A DNA stretch of 64,000 bases, taken from assembly GCA_020796225.1 (NCBI GenBank), contig CM036767.1, forward strand, positions 21,148,927-21,212,926. Direction: 5' to 3'. The position numbers and the translations under genes are program-made. The notes below the pieces were generated by a model. That model saw only the letters and a list, made by a program, of their open reading frames with translations. It did not search any database and was not told the DNA's origin. Numbering within the stretch: the stretch's first letter is position 1; each line of letters opens with the position of its first letter. This document shows, piece by piece, positions 22,975 through 35,369 of the stretch. This DNA is from Arion vulgaris (Eukaryota > Mollusca > Gastropoda > Stylommatophora > Arionidae).

Positions 22975-23510
22975 ATGTAGATGGAAGATTAGACAGAGAG
23001 ATAGAGACTAAAGTTCAAAAAGCAAATGCTGTGACCTATCAGCTAGCCCCGTTATTGAGACACCCAAACATCTCATTGTCAGCTAGACAACAAATGTGCT
23101 ACCAGTTCCAAACATGAACAATGAACTAAACGCAATCACAAAAAATAACTACATGTGAAAGGAGGTGTCTCCGAAAGGTTACCAACAAAGCAAGAAGAGA
23201 GAGTAGCAAACAACAGCTTAGGAAAGAAAGTTGGGACAGAACTTTGCTGGAATTACATTGAGAGACAAAGGATGAAGTGCTTTTGCCACATAATAAGAAT
23301 GCAACCAAATGTCCACTGTATAGTCTTCTACAACAGAATATCAGGAAAGAAGGCAAGAGGAAGACCACGAAAAAGATAAATAGATTGCATAGCAGAATCT
23401 TGTCAAAAAATATCAATCACCCAAGCCACTAGAGCAGCGCATGACAAAAACAGAAAACCACAACACTGGACAACAACCGGTAGCAGTGTGACGACAAAAC
23501 AAGAAGAATT
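22975..23510 (+). mobile_element. Decayed LINE RT fragment
   Basis: Broken frames with KVQKANAVTYQLAPLLRHPN, SLSARQQMCYQFQT and RRCLRKVTNK, an RT C-terminal pattern. Confidence 0.7.
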
Positions 23511-23604
23511 ATGTTATCCTATGAGCAATGTTTGTTAGATTATATTTGAGCCATTATGCGAATCAATGAGTCGTGTGTTAATTTGACATTTTGTTAATCA
23601 TTGA

Positions 23605-23835
23605 AAATGAAAATCGTGGCATATCCTTTACAGGACGTAGCCATCAACGAGTAGTCGATTTTCTAGGCACCACTTATAAGTTCTGTAGTTTGCCATTGCT
23701 TTCTGAACTGTGAGGTCTATTTTTACCTTTGTAAAAATCCCAATATTGCTTCCAAACTGACTGCAGTGAAGTTTGAACCAGGTGCCCTTGGGTGGTGATC
23801 GAGCTCACTACCGCTTAAGCTACAGACTCTCACAT
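23605..23835 (-). mobile_element. SINE family B copy
   Basis: Reverse complement of family B: CATATCCTTTACAGGACG at the left, GTTTGAACCAGGTGCCC B-box side at the right. Confidence 0.85.
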
Positions 23836-23984
23836 TATCACACGTTGTTAAACACACATTACCAACCTGAAATAGTTGGTATACATTCCTTATTGCAGTT
23901 TGTTAATATGTGTTGCTCATTTTTGTATTTATACTTGTTATTTCTAATACAACTTGTCTTAAATAAGTTGTACTTATTAGAGTA

Positions 23985-24690
23985 GCGTGGAGAGAGAAAT
24001 GAACAAACGCTTCTGTTCTGCAACGGCTTGATATTAAAGAGATTTGGTTATTAAAGACCATAACATCAAGGAACACGAAATATTTTGGACACATAAAAAA
24101 ACATGAGTACCTAGAAAAGATAATTTTGAAGGGAATGGTGCCTGGAAGAAGAATGAGAGGAAGACCTAGAAGATGATGGGTACAAGATGTCATTGGCGAT
24201 CTGAGAATGACTGCTGCTGACGCCAGTCAACTTGCACAGAAGAGTTTTTCAGGACTGCTGTCATGTGAATCAAGTTTTGGAAGGGACACGCTACTTGATG
24301 ATGAATGTCTAATAATGTTCAGAATATTATATAGCAGAACAATATCAGCAACCGAGAACTGCTCAACAAGTGATAGCAAGAGAAAATTTTACTGGACTTT
24401 TTCCTCTCCTTGTGGAGCTACAGGAATGACAATAAGAGACATTAGAAAAGAAATCAGAAGATTAGATATGAAACCAGTCGTGCAATTCATAAAAGAAAAA
24501 CAGATTAAATGGTTTGGACACCTGACAAGAATGCCCTCGTATCGCCTACCACAGAGAGCCACACTGAAAAATATAACGATTACAGAGCAAGATGAAGGCT
24601 ACGCAAAAGATGGAGTGATGACATCAAGAACAGCCTTAAATAACAGCTTACAAAGTGCCTTTTTTTCCCAAGCCAGAAGAACTTGAGCTT
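23985..24690 (+). mobile_element. Two LINE C-terminal fragments
   Basis: 24060-24260: decayed FGHIKKHEYLEKIILEGMV-like end. 24350-24690: TIRDIRKEIRRLDMKPVVQF and KEKQIKWFGHLTRMPSY. Confidence 0.75.
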
Positions 24691-25570
24691 TCAGCTCTTC
24701 GGCTCAGTGCCATGGACATTGTAACCCTTCGGTTCTGTGCCACGAACACCGTAAATCTGGAGAACCTGTCGCTTTTCTGCCAGCCCGCAGAAATGACAGC
24801 GCTCAACGAACACGCTGGGCAGGTTTGACAGTGTCTTAAAACAAGCACACACAAGATCACTCCATCCCCCCCTTCCCTCTATAAAGAAATGTATGGTGGA
24901 AGATAAGCTCTTTGTGGAGCATAGGGCTTCAACATTTGTGCTCCACTTTTTCCGGTCTGTTTTCTTATGGCTTCCCATGATAGTCCTGCATCTTTTAGTT
25001 CCTAAAAAGACTCCAGTCTTCAGGTCTGTTTAGGACGCCCAGATTTCCATTTGTTGCGGGTTCCACTCAAGTGCTTGTCTAGTGACACTTTGTCTTCTGT
25101 AGAGTATGCCTGACCCATTGCCAATTTCTCCTCTTCACCTGGGCCATCATGGGTTCTTAGCCACAGGTCTGTGTTTTGCAACTCTGCCATACCCATACCA
25201 TCTCAGTTTAAGAATACGTCGAAGACATCCGTTGACCCATCCATGTGGTCAACATCACACCGGCCGCCTTACTTCCAAGAGGAGAAAATATAAACATCGA
25301 TAAAAGACAGGTGCTGGAATTGGATAGAACACATGCTCAGTAGTGATCCGAGACCATCACGAGAACTGCCACGCATCGGAACCCAAAAATAAGGCGAAAG
25401 CGGAGCAGACTGAAGACAACCTGATAAAGGGTAGTGGAGGAGGAAATGCACAGTGGAGGAGGACAGTCATGGAGCTCCCTGTGAAGGATGGCCATGGATC
25501 GAGCACAAATAAATTTGTTCTTGCCCTAGAAGAAGTCACAAGGAGTACCAGCCACTGACCATTTCATCAG
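24690..25570. mobile_element. LINE fragments on both strands
   Basis: 24880-25110: - strand LINE C-terminus. 25270-25560: + strand frame with WIEHMLSSDPRPSRELPRIG and later ELPVKDGHGSS. 24690-24870 is unassigned, with CTTCGGTTCTGTGCCACGAA near-duplicates. Confidence 0.65.
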
Positions 25571-25602
25571 TCTGTGCTCAAGAGAAAAAAAGAAGTTTTG
25601 TT

Positions 25603-25832
25603 AACCCTTTCGCAGCTACATACTTTCCGAAGGCTGAGCTAAAAATAGCTACTCTTTGTTTCTAGGTCACAAACTTGAATGTACGCCTATAGCAGTGACA
25701 GTAGCAATGTATAACGTGTTAACACTTTAGCCCACAGAGGAGAGATAATAACAGACGTGTTAATGCGTCTTTAGAAGTGAATGGGAAAAATGTATATATA
25801 TATGTATACGTCCTTAGCAGCTGAAGGGTAAT
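25603..25832. mobile_element. Probable TTAA MITE, third type
   Basis: Left end TTAACCCTTTCGCAGCTAC; right end, reversed, TTACCCTTCAGCTGCTAAGG. Imperfect inverted ends, about 225 bp. The right TTAA is degraded. Confidence 0.6.
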
Positions 25833-25834
25833 GC

Positions 25835-27080
25835 TAATTTCTAGTTTTAACTTTGGTTTTACTGAAATGTTGTGTCCACATTTTCATCAGTGATTTATAC
25901 AAAGTATGTACAGTATTTGTTTTACAATTTTGATGTTATTTTGAAACTACTGTTTATGTCTATTTTTTGTTGTTTTCCCATTTATGTTAATGGATGATTA
26001 TTGAATTGACACCATAGAAATCTGTGCAGACTTATAGGCGCATAGTATCCCAAAGAAGCTATTGAATGTATGCAGGTTGATGGTTCTGTGGTTTGTTGAT
26101 TCAACGCACTCCTCCCTGTGGCAAAGTAATTAAGACGTTTACTAGAACGCCGAAACAAAGAACGCTCTTCTCTGGCACGGTCCAACATGTTTTAACTTTC
26201 CATCTTAGTTCCATAGGAAGGAAAGTAGGCCATAGACTACACCTGAATTCATAGCGAGCGAACGCAAGAAATTCAGACAAAACATCTTGTTCCAGAATCT
26301 TTCACTTCTCAAATCTTATCTTGAGGTATGTTCAGTCTTATCACATTTTCACCTTTGACATAAACAAAAGATTACAAATCATTAAAATAACTTGGAACAT
26401 ATTCACCTAAAACATAATGTTCTGTCTCACTTTGGAATTATTCACTGCGCCCGTCTGTGATGTGCTTCTTATGTGATTCAGACTGGAACTGTATCATTTA
26501 CTAAAAACCACATTTATATTGAGGATTTTTTTTTTTTTACATGAGTCCCGAAACAGTATCTATGCCATCATTTGGAAACTTTGTGATATAACTTACATAG
26601 ACGAAAATGGCAAGAGGTTTGATGACTATTTCTGCCAACATTTGCATGATATATATGAAATTTCTCTGTGACCTTTGTATCTACCCACTTTAATAACACT
26701 GACCATCTTGATACTTATTTTCAGGTTGCTTTTTCCCCTGCCTTAGTCTTGTTTTGAGTGACAACTTTTCATCAGACACATTAAATTGTCTATTAACATT
26801 ATGCATGTATTTTATTTATTCTGTCATATATTTTAAACCATTGTGTTTATATTTTTTCCTTGATAAAGCCCTTTGGTTGACATGCCGAGTTAGATTGTTG
26901 TTTTCTAAAACTATCTTACTTTGTGTTTTGATATTTTGCCTTTGGTCATGGCAGAACATGTCATTAATGAAGTAAAAAATGTGCAATTTGGTGAGAAAAA
27001 TATGTTATTTACAAAACAAAATTTATTGAAGGTAGGTTCTGTCATTTATTGAAAATAGATCGTGTAATTGGTTGGACGCA
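25835..27080. other. Mostly unassigned AT-rich sequence
   Basis: 26060-26120 resembles the RNase H LINE 3' end at 51960-52015. Nothing else recognised. Confidence 0.35.
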
Positions 27081-29098
27081 AGACGTTTAATTTATTGATG
27101 ACTTTGTTGGAGACAAGGACGTTTAATTTATTTACGACTTTGTTGGAGATAGGACATTTAATTTATTTACAACTGTTGAAGACAGAACGTTTAATTTATT
27201 TACGACTTTGTTGGAGACAGAACGTTTAATTTATTTATGACTTTGTTGGAGACAGAACGTTTAATTTATTTATGACTTTGTTGGAGACAGACATTTAAAT
27301 TATTTATGACTTTGTTGGAGACAGGACATTTAATTTATTTATGACTTTGTTGAAGACAGAGCGTTTAATTTATTTATGACTTTGTTGGGACAGAGTTAAT
27401 TATTTATGACTTTGTTGGAGACAGAACGTTTAATTCTTTTATGACTTTGTTGGAGACAGGACATTTAATTTTTATGACTTTGTTCAGACAGGACATTTAA
27501 TGTATTTATGACTTTGTTCGGAGACAGAACGCTTAATTTATTTATGACTTTGTTGGAGACATACTTTAATTTATTTATGACTTGTTCGAGCATGACATTT
27601 AATATTTTGACTTGTTGAGACAGAACGTAATTTATTTATGACTTGTTGAACAGATCATTTAAATTATTACTGATTTGTTGACAGACATTTAATTTTATTT
27701 ATGACTTTGTTGGAGACAGACTTCTTAATATTATGACTTAGTGGAACAGAATCATTTAATTTATTACCACTTGTTGAGTATTAGGACATTTAATTTTTTA
27801 TGACTTTGTTGAGACAGAACATTTAATTTATTTATGACTTTGGACAGAACATTTAATTTATTTATGACTTTGTTCAGAGCAGAACATTAATTTATTTATG
27901 ACTTTGTCTCAGACAGGACATTTAATGATATTATGACATTTGTTGGGACAGACGTTAATTTATTTATGACTTTGTTGGAGACAGAACATTTATTTATTTT
28001 AGATTTGTTGAGACAGACATTTAATTTATTTATGACTTTGTTGAGCAGACCATTAAATTGTATTTATGACTTTACTGGACAGGACATTTAATTTATTTAT
28101 GACTTTGTTAGAGACAGACATTTAATTTATTTATGACTTTGTTGACAGACATTTAATTATTTAGACTTGTGGAGACAGACATTTAATTTATTTATGACTT
28201 TTGGAACAGGACATTTAATTTTTACTTTGTTGACAGACATTTAATTTATTTATGACTTGTTGGAGACAGGACATTTAATTTATTATGACTTTTTGAACAG
28301 GACATTTAAATTTATGACTTGTTGAGACAGAACATTTAATTTATTTATGACTGTGAACAGACATTTAATTTATTTATGACTTTGTTGGAGACAGACGTTT
28401 AATTTTATGACTTGTTGGAGACAGGACATTTAATTTATTTATGACTTTGTTGGAGACAGGACATTTAATTTATTTATGACTTTGTTGGAGACAGAACATT
28501 TAATTTATTTATGACTTTGTTGGAGACAGAACGTTTAATTTATTTATGACTTTGTTGGAGACAGGACATTTAATTTATTTATGACTTTGTTGGAGACAGG
28601 ACATTTAATTTATTTATGACTTTGTTTGAGACAGGACGTTTAATTTATTTACGACTTTGTTGGAGACAGGACGTTTAATTTATTTATGACTGTTGAGACA
28701 GGACATTTAATTTATTTATGACTGTTGGAGACAGACGTTTAATTTATTTATGACTTTGTTGGAGACAGAACGTTTAATTTATTTACGACTTTGTTGGAGA
28801 CAGGACTTTAATTTATTTATGACTTGTTGGAGACAGAATGTTTAATTTATTTATGACTTTGTTGGAGACAGGACATTTAATTTATTTATGACTTTGTTGG
28901 AGACAGGACGTTTAATTTATTTATGACTTTGTTGGAGACAGGACATTTAATTTATTTATGACTTTGTTGAGACAGAAGTTTAATTTATTTATGACTTTGT
29001 TGGAGACAGGACATTTAATTTATTTATGACTTTGTTGGAGACAGAACGTTTAATTTATTTATGACTTTGTTGAGACAGGACATTTAATTTATTTAAGA
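27080..29098 (+). repeat. 35-bp minisatellite, about 2 kb
   Basis: Unit GGAGACAGGACATTTAATTT then ATTTATGACTTTGTT, roughly 57 copies, with ACATTT/ACGTTT variants. The middle (about 27380-28400) is full of 1-6 base deletions; both ends are clean. Confidence 0.95.
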
Positions 29099-29261
29099 CT
29101 GAACATATAATTTACATTTACTTAAAGCATGAATCCAGCAAACAGGCAGGAGCTGACCATATACATGTCTCAACTGGAAGCAGGTTCTGTACACCAAGTC
29201 TGTGAACTGGCAAAGCCTGACTGACATCACATTGATTTCATACATGCAATAAAAAAACATG

Positions 29262-29460
29262 CATATCTGTAGCGTAAGAGGTAGTGAGCAAGCTCGATCA
29301 GAACCTGGGTGTTCCTGGTTCAAACTCCACAACAGGCAGTTTGGAAACAAATTTGTCCTAGTAGATTTTAAAGAACAGTAAAAATAGACCTGACCGTACT
29401 CGTTTACTGTGGTTGATAGTGAAGTCCTGTAAAGGATATGCCATGATTTTCATTCATTAA
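29262..29460 (+). mobile_element. SINE family B, internally deleted
   Basis: TATCTGTAGCGTAAGAGGTA, CTGGTTCAAACTCC, tail AAGTCCTGTAAAGGATATGC. The middle is shorter than at 17583. Confidence 0.82.
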
Positions 29461-29596
29461 ATAAGAAAACATCACAAAGAAAATCTCCCCTTGGACACCT
29501 GCATCCGTTTCTCAAGACTAACAGTATGTCAACACTTTGTAAGATTGTATCCATTATTATGGATAAAATTTTTGCTTTTAAATATAACATGTTAAA

Positions 29597-30050
29597 ACAC
29601 TGTCACATAGCTTTATCCCTGGTTAGGGTGTAGCTAGAAGATAAAAATGCAGGCTGGAGATTTTAAAGGCTGTTATGCCAAAGCTGTCACCACACAGTAT
29701 ACAGGTGGTGATTTTTATTTTGTACCCTTCAAGGAAATAAATGGCTGTACCTTACCTGAGGTTTGAACCCATGTGTCTTCATAACAGAGATTAGTGCCCT
29801 TACCAACTCTTCTTTTGGTAATGTCTTGAAACATTATTTTCATGTTTGATTCAAATATTTACACATAACATGTACATTTTTATTTGACTATTATACCTTA
29901 TGTTATCATGTTCTATATTTGCTTGATATATTTCTCAATATGCCAATGTTTGGTAATGGTCTTAATATATGAAAGAAATACAATTAAAAAATACCTCTAT
30001 TATAAAAGTTTGAATTGTCTTAATTTATTTATATTGTTAGTTCATCAAGT
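29597..30050 (-). repeat. Possible tRNA-headed SINE (29597-29830) and unassigned sequence
   Basis: GAGGTTTGAACCCATGTG is a reversed B-box-like motif at the right end. Only one copy was seen, so the call is weak. 29830-30050 is unassigned. Confidence 0.4.
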
Positions 30051-30051
30051 G

Positions 30052-30280
30052 GGGGTATATGTGGCTAAGCCCTTGCTTGCAGTAGAAGGTTGTGGGTTCG
30101 AATCATGACCACGTCTTGCTGTTCACAGGTGCATTTTTTCGAGTGACACCTAGGATTGTTACCGGAGCTACAGAGTTCGTGCAATACTCTAGGCAGGTGG
30201 GGTGCCATTTTTGCGGAGAGGGTCCGAACCATATGGGGTTAAACTCGGTGCAATCAAGTCAATCCTTTGACTTTAAAACC
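30052..30280 (+). mobile_element. SINE family A, full length
   Basis: TATGTGGCTAAGCCCTTGC, GGGTTCGAATCATG, GAGTGACACCTAGGATTG, GTGCAATCAAGTCAATCC. Confidence 0.87.
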
Positions 30281-30369
30281 CCTTTGCTTCATCAAGCTAT
30301 ATGTTTGGAACTCACCAGTTACCTTAGTACAGAATGTCTTTTGGTCTACTGATGAACTTTTGAATGTGC

Positions 30370-30545
30370 CTTCTTTTTCATCTTTGAGCGCTCCATATCA
30401 ACCACTTGTTAAACCACTCTGTGAAGTAGTCCAGCATATCTGATTTCTGCGACTTTTTATTTACTAGGGTAGCTTTCCTAGGCCCCTACATCAGTCGCCT
30501 CTTACGACATGCCTTGTAGGTCACAGTGTTACTATTCTTTGAGAT
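30370..30545 (-). mobile_element. SINE family C, shortened
   Basis: GCTCCATATCAACCACTTGT to GTAGGTCACAGTGTTACTAT, lacking part of the body and the head. Confidence 0.85.
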
Positions 30546-30815
30546 GAGCTTCAGACAACAGTTTTCATCATAAGAACACATCTGACTGTATAATCATCCA
30601 AATAGCAATCACAAAAAGAAGGCAATCAGGTTACATGCATGCCAACAAATATATATGAACAAATCTCTTGACCCTTTCTAAAAAAACTTCACTGATCCAA
30701 ATTAAGCAAAAAAATGATTTTATTATTGTTTTTAAAAATGGACAAAATACAACAAATATTACAATGATACAATTCATATAATCCATTTGATTAGTCATCA
30801 GTCTATTGTCAATTA

Positions 30816-31480
30816 ACACATTATTTCTATACAAATGTGTACATTATCATCAAGGATAGATCATTCTAGGAGACATACAAGCATGAAAACTTATGTCAAA
30901 ATAATAGTTCATTCACTTACATATATATTTGCTTTACAATAGTTGCTAGATAGACAATTCAGCATCTCCGGGGGCAGAAAATGTTATAGTCTACTGTTAA
31001 TTAAATCCTTGTGGAGCAAACACCACACTACGTGGCTTGGGGTTGGCTGCCTTTTTACCAGGAGCCACAGTAATGGGCATTTTTATTCTAAAAACAAATG
31101 GCTTGTAAAAACATGGCTTTTGCTTTGGTCCACTAAGAGTTAATATACATTTTCTCTTGACAAATGTATACATTATTATGATCAGTAGACTGTTCTAACG
31201 TACATACAAGTTTGAAAACTTATGTCAAAATAGTAGTTTATTCATTAACACATATTTGTTTTAGAAGTGTTGCTAGTTTAGGCAATTCAGCATCTCAGGG
31301 GGAAGAAAATTGTATAGTTCATTGTTAATTAATATACATTTTATCTTGACAAATGTATACATTATTATTATCAAGAGTAGACCGTTCTAGCGGACATACA
31401 TACATGAAAACGTATGTCAAAATAGTTCATTCATTCATTAACTGATTGCTCCCATAATCTGCTGGGAGCACCACTGTGTA
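30816..31480 (+). repeat. Threefold tandem duplication, unit about 189 bp
   Basis: Units start near 30816, 31144 and 31333; each has ACAAATGTRTACATTAT, GAAAACTTATGTCAAAATA and (units 1-2) GCAATTCAGCATCTC. Unit 1 is followed by a MITE; unit 3 diverges with a TGCTCCC...GGGAGCA hairpin. A relic is at 31665-31725. Confidence 0.85.
31001..31143. mobile_element. 135-bp TTAA MITE with an empty site next door
   Basis: TTAA (31001-31004), insert 31005-31139, TTAA (31140-31143). Ends ATCCTTGTGGAGCAAA and, reversed, CTCTTAGTGGACCAAA. The neighbouring unit reads GTTAATTAATATACATT with no insert. A second copy is at 39488-39625. Confidence 0.9.
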
Positions 31481-32010
31481 TTTGTTTTAGATTTATCTTA
31501 AAGAAAATTAATTCATTTACCTACAAAATGCTATTTTACTCATAAAAATCGGTTAATAATTAACGAAACTGTAGCTGAATTTGTACATACACCTGCAATG
31601 GGAAAATAGGACATAAATTTCATTCAGCCACAACCTGTTTTTCAATTCGGTAGCCAATCAGTTAACATATATATTTGTTTTAGAATAGTTGCTAGACAGG
31701 CATTTCCAGGTGCGGAAAAACTAGAAATTTCATCAAATTTCAGTGAGAAATAGTTACGGTAAAGAGAATATGCTATTGTAGGGTCACGATCTCTCAGTAT
31801 TAGGTCTAGCATTTGGAGTTGTTTAGAGATGTCCCCTGCAAACTTTCTCTATTTTACATCAGCGACGAGTCAGTTATAACATTAGAACTGAGTCAACCTT
31901 AGAGCAAAGTTATTGATATGTGATCTCTGTCTTTTTCAACTGTGAAGTCAGCTCTCAAACCACTCGACTACACCAGCGATGTAACCACTTGACTAGACAA
32001 GCAATGTAAC
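31480..32010. other. Unassigned AT-rich sequence
   Basis: No gene or repeat recognised apart from the 31665-31725 relic of the 189-bp unit. Confidence 0.3.
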
Positions 32011-32014
32011 CAAG

Positions 32015-32255
32015 TCTCATTGAACGCTCCATATCGACCACTTGTTAACCACTGATTTGTATGTGATCTGAGCCTAAGAGTGACTGTACATTGTGCCAGT
32101 TATGCGCCTACAAGTAGGTCAGCACATCCAATTTCTGCAATGCTTTTTATTTACTAGGGTAGCTTCCTAGGTCCTACATCAGTCGCCTCTTATAACATGC
32201 CTTGTAGGTTGCAGTGTTAATATCCTTTGTTCCCCTTGTAAGCCCAGCAACACAC
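32015..32255 (-). mobile_element. SINE family C copy
   Basis: GAACGCTCCATATCGACCAC to TGCAGTGTTAATATCCTTTG and head relic AAGCCCAGCAACACACTG. Confidence 0.87.
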
Positions 32256-33060
32256 TGCGACTTACAAAGCAGGCGTTGACGGGCACACATTGAGTAGTCT
32301 AGTAGAGTAACAACACAATCTCTTTATTGTGCTGGGTCAGGTCATCCTTTGCAGGAGCCCTATGACTGTTCTACACTGTACATTTCTTCCTCCACTGTTC
32401 TCTGTCAGGTGGTCATTGTTCTATTCCACCTTTATCCTCGCTCTCCAGGATGCACTGCATGAAAGTTTTCTGTGATGATCTCTAGAATCACTTCCGCGTA
32501 TTTGACCCAAAATTTCCAATAAGCACACGGAAAGTGGTTTGGACTATAGGTTCCCTGACCACAGATCAAATACTTGAAGATATAAACTACATGTACCTCT
32601 GAAACCGGAGATGGCAGGCCTGTATGGCAGAGAACGCTGATAATAAGGAAAACAGGCATTCATGCAAAAATCAGAAGAACCATACCAGATGCCTGACTGC
32701 GCTTAAATTGATAGCAGGCAAACGCAAAAGAAGAAGACTTCTGAGTACATGTCCTATTCAACTCCAGTGTCTGCCTTTCATTATTACCTGTCCTCGTTGT
32801 GCCAAAGCATAACAGCGAGTGTCTGCCTTTCTTTATTATCAGTCCTTGTTGAGCCCAACGACACATACGGCAAGAGTCTGCCTTTATCACTATGCGTTTC
32901 ATTCTTATTGTACCTGCTAAGCAGCTCTTGCTTGCAGGTTTTGTTCTGGTAAAATATTGTGAGAATTTATCTCAAGCAAGTTGTATGTGACGCTGACAAT
33001 CTAGATTGACATCTGACATACAAATCTAGTTCCAAGACTGATTAGATGCATATGCTTTTC
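32256..33060. other. Unassigned, with a short internal duplication
   Basis: GTGTCTGCCTTTC is repeated within 32760-32850 (unit about 60 bp). No coding exon recognised. Confidence 0.35.
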
Positions 33061-33065
33061 CCAGT

Positions 33066-33335
33066 GAGGGGGTCTCTATGGTGAAATGGTTAAGATATCA
33101 GCCTTTCATTCTGAAGGATTGAGTCCGAACCCAGATCATGTTGTTCAGTTCACATGAGCATTTTTTTTCCCTGGAGATCTCTATGACTGCTGCTATAGCT
33201 ACGAAATTTGTGTAACACTCTTGACATTCTTTTAATGTGATTGGGGTCTATCCTCGACAGATGGTTTGCTATTTCTTCCAAGAGGGAGAGACCCATATAG
33301 GAAATTCATCCATTAAAGTCAACCCTTCATGTTTA
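33066..33335 (+). mobile_element. SINE family A, with an internal insertion
   Basis: GGGGTCTCTATGGTGAAATG head, GGAGATCTCTATGACTGCTG, about 35 extra bases before TCGACAGATGGTTTGC, end ATTAAAGTCAACCCTTC. Confidence 0.8.
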
Positions 33336-33530
33336 GACCCTTTTCTGGACATGCTTTCCTGGTTGTTTTATTCACAACAGCAACTTATGTATGCATCTTA
33401 TATAATTCATTCTGTAACAATTCTCTAACAAATTCGTGTTTAGACCCTTTTCTGGACATACTTTCCTGGTTGTTTTATTCACAACAGCAACTTATGTATG
33501 CATCTTATATAATTCATTCTGTAACAATAA
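33330..33530 (+). repeat. Twofold direct repeat of about 92 bp
   Basis: TGTTTAGACCCTTTTCTGGA to AATTCATTCTGTAACAA occurs twice almost unchanged, 16 bases apart, just after the SINE. Confidence 0.93.
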
Positions 33531-33534
33531 AAAT

Positions 33535-33955
33535 ATCAACTTCAAAAATGATACTCGTTTTAGATGCTCCTTATCGGAGCTTTGAAATTAAAATAATAAA
33601 TATTAAAAAATCTTGCGTACAATAGACTTGCAATAGAACAACAGACTTGCAATAACACAACAGACTTGCAATTTCACGAAAGACAGTTGGGTAAAAACAA
33701 AATATATCTATATATACTAGATTTCAACGGCAAACAACTGTTGCAGCTTGTGTATTTCTACTGCACTTTCTTCAAATATATTGTCAAATTTCCTCATAAT
33801 ATTTTTACAATAATTGTCTGTGAATGTTGTAAGTGTTTATTCAACAATAGAATGTTGGAAGTCGCAAACTACTTTTCTATAGTGATGAAGACTTCTAAAT
33901 AATATTCAATTTTAGAACTTACTAGATCTGGGAGAGGTGGGGTTGGGGGGGAGGA
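33535..33955. other. Unassigned AT-rich sequence
   Basis: Short repeats AACAGACTTGCAATA at 33610-33670. No gene recognised. Confidence 0.35.
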
Positions 33956-33957
33956 GA

Positions 33958-34390
33958 AAGGTCTCTGTGGCTAGGCAGTTACGCCATTTGTCTAGTATTC
34001 TTAAGGCAGTGTGTTCGAATCAAACAGTGTTGTTCGGTTCACGTTGTTGGAGCTTTGGAGTTGATGCTTTTATCTAAACTCTCGGCAGGTTGCATGCGAT
34101 TTCTATAGACAGAGACCATGCCATATAAACAAACCAGTGGTAATTAAATCAATCCTTCATTCAAACTCTGCGGTGGGTAGTGCAGAAGCAAATTTGTTCT
34201 CGTTTATTTTTATGAACTGTAAAAATATACCTCACTGTTCATTAAGCAATGGCAGATTTTCAAATGACTGCATGTATAAGTGGTGCCGAGAAAACCTACT
34301 GCATGTATAAGTGGTGCCAAGAAAACCAACGACTTGTTTACTGTGGTTAATGACGTCCTGACAAAGATATACCATGATTTTAATTTATCA
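33958..34390 (+). mobile_element. SINE A (33958-34162) joined to SINE B (34163-34390)
   Basis: A: GGTCTCTGTGGCTAGGCAGT, GTGTTCGAATC, end TTAAATCAATCCTTCAT. B follows at once from CAAACTCTGCGGTGGGTAGT to GACAAAGATATACCATG, lacking its head. A 20-base stretch, CTACTGCATGTATAAGTGGT, is partly duplicated. Confidence 0.82.
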
Positions 34391-34474
34391 ATATATCAAA
34401 TTTCTCTTTCTCTCAAAATGTCTTATCCCTTTTCATTCCCCCAAACATAAAAAGCTAAATGTGCTGTACTTATT

Positions 34475-34995
34475 TACATAAATATGGATCCCATCACACT
34501 GCAATATAAGCGGAAACGAAGAGGCAGACAAGCTAGCAAAGGCAGAAAGGCAACTGCTGCAGACTGCTTACGAAATCAGCCACGAGGAGGCTAAAGCAAC
34601 CACCGGATGGCGATATAGAGAGAAGTGGTCGCAAGACCACCCTCAACACAGCGCCAAAGATGGGTACTATGGTCTGTTATGTAGCAAAAAAGTTATCATA
34701 TTCCGCCTCCGTACCAGCCATAACAGACTCTGGTCCCACCTTTACAACAAATTTAAAATTGGCACAACTAGCCTGTGCCATTGCGAGAAGGCGGACATGA
34801 CGGCATAGCACCTACTGTCCACTGCTAGCAGGCATGAGAAACGAAACCTGGCCGGAAAATACCGAGCTAAATTAGAAGCTGTACGGAGGGACGGTGTCCC
34901 TAAAAGCAACAGCAGAATTTATGGGGAAATCTGGTACATCAGTCTAGCGGTGATCACGCGCGAGAGAGATTTCCATAAATATGTTTCCTGACAAA
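34475..34995 (+). mobile_element. RNase H C-terminus of a LINE, fairly intact
   Basis: One frame reads WIPSHCNISGNEEADKLAKA, then WRYREKWSQDHPQHS, IFRLRTSHNRLWSHLYNKFK, then CHCEKAD. One stop interrupts it. Ends with ITRERDFHKYVS and a stop. Confidence 0.87.
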
Positions 34996-35074
34996 ATAAT
35001 TCATAAACAAGCTTACTACAAACCTTACAGTTAAGATTTTTTTTCAAGTATATAAACCATGTTTGTTATCCAGA

Positions 35075-35220
35075 GACATGGACTTAAGGAGGCAACTGTA
35101 GACAGAGAAAGAGAAAAGGTGGGAAACACCTGGAAAGAACTAAGCTGGCTTGCTCAAGACAGATCTGGTTGGAGGAAATTTGTTGATGTCTTATGCTTCA
35201 AAGGGAATTAAGAGAATAAG
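35075..35220 (+). mobile_element. LINE D-type C-terminus
   Basis: Frames encode REREKVGNTWKELSWLAQDR and GWRKFVDVLCFKGN. Confidence 0.75.
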
Positions 35221-35369
35221 AAATGGATGTTATCCAGAAGTGAGTCCAGGCACAGATATGGTCATGTATAGAAGGATAGTATTGCCAACTGACCCATCAT
35301 TCTTCACATGGGTCAGTGACAATATACCACATGCAGTATTATTTTAGAATTTGTTAGTGTGTGGACATT

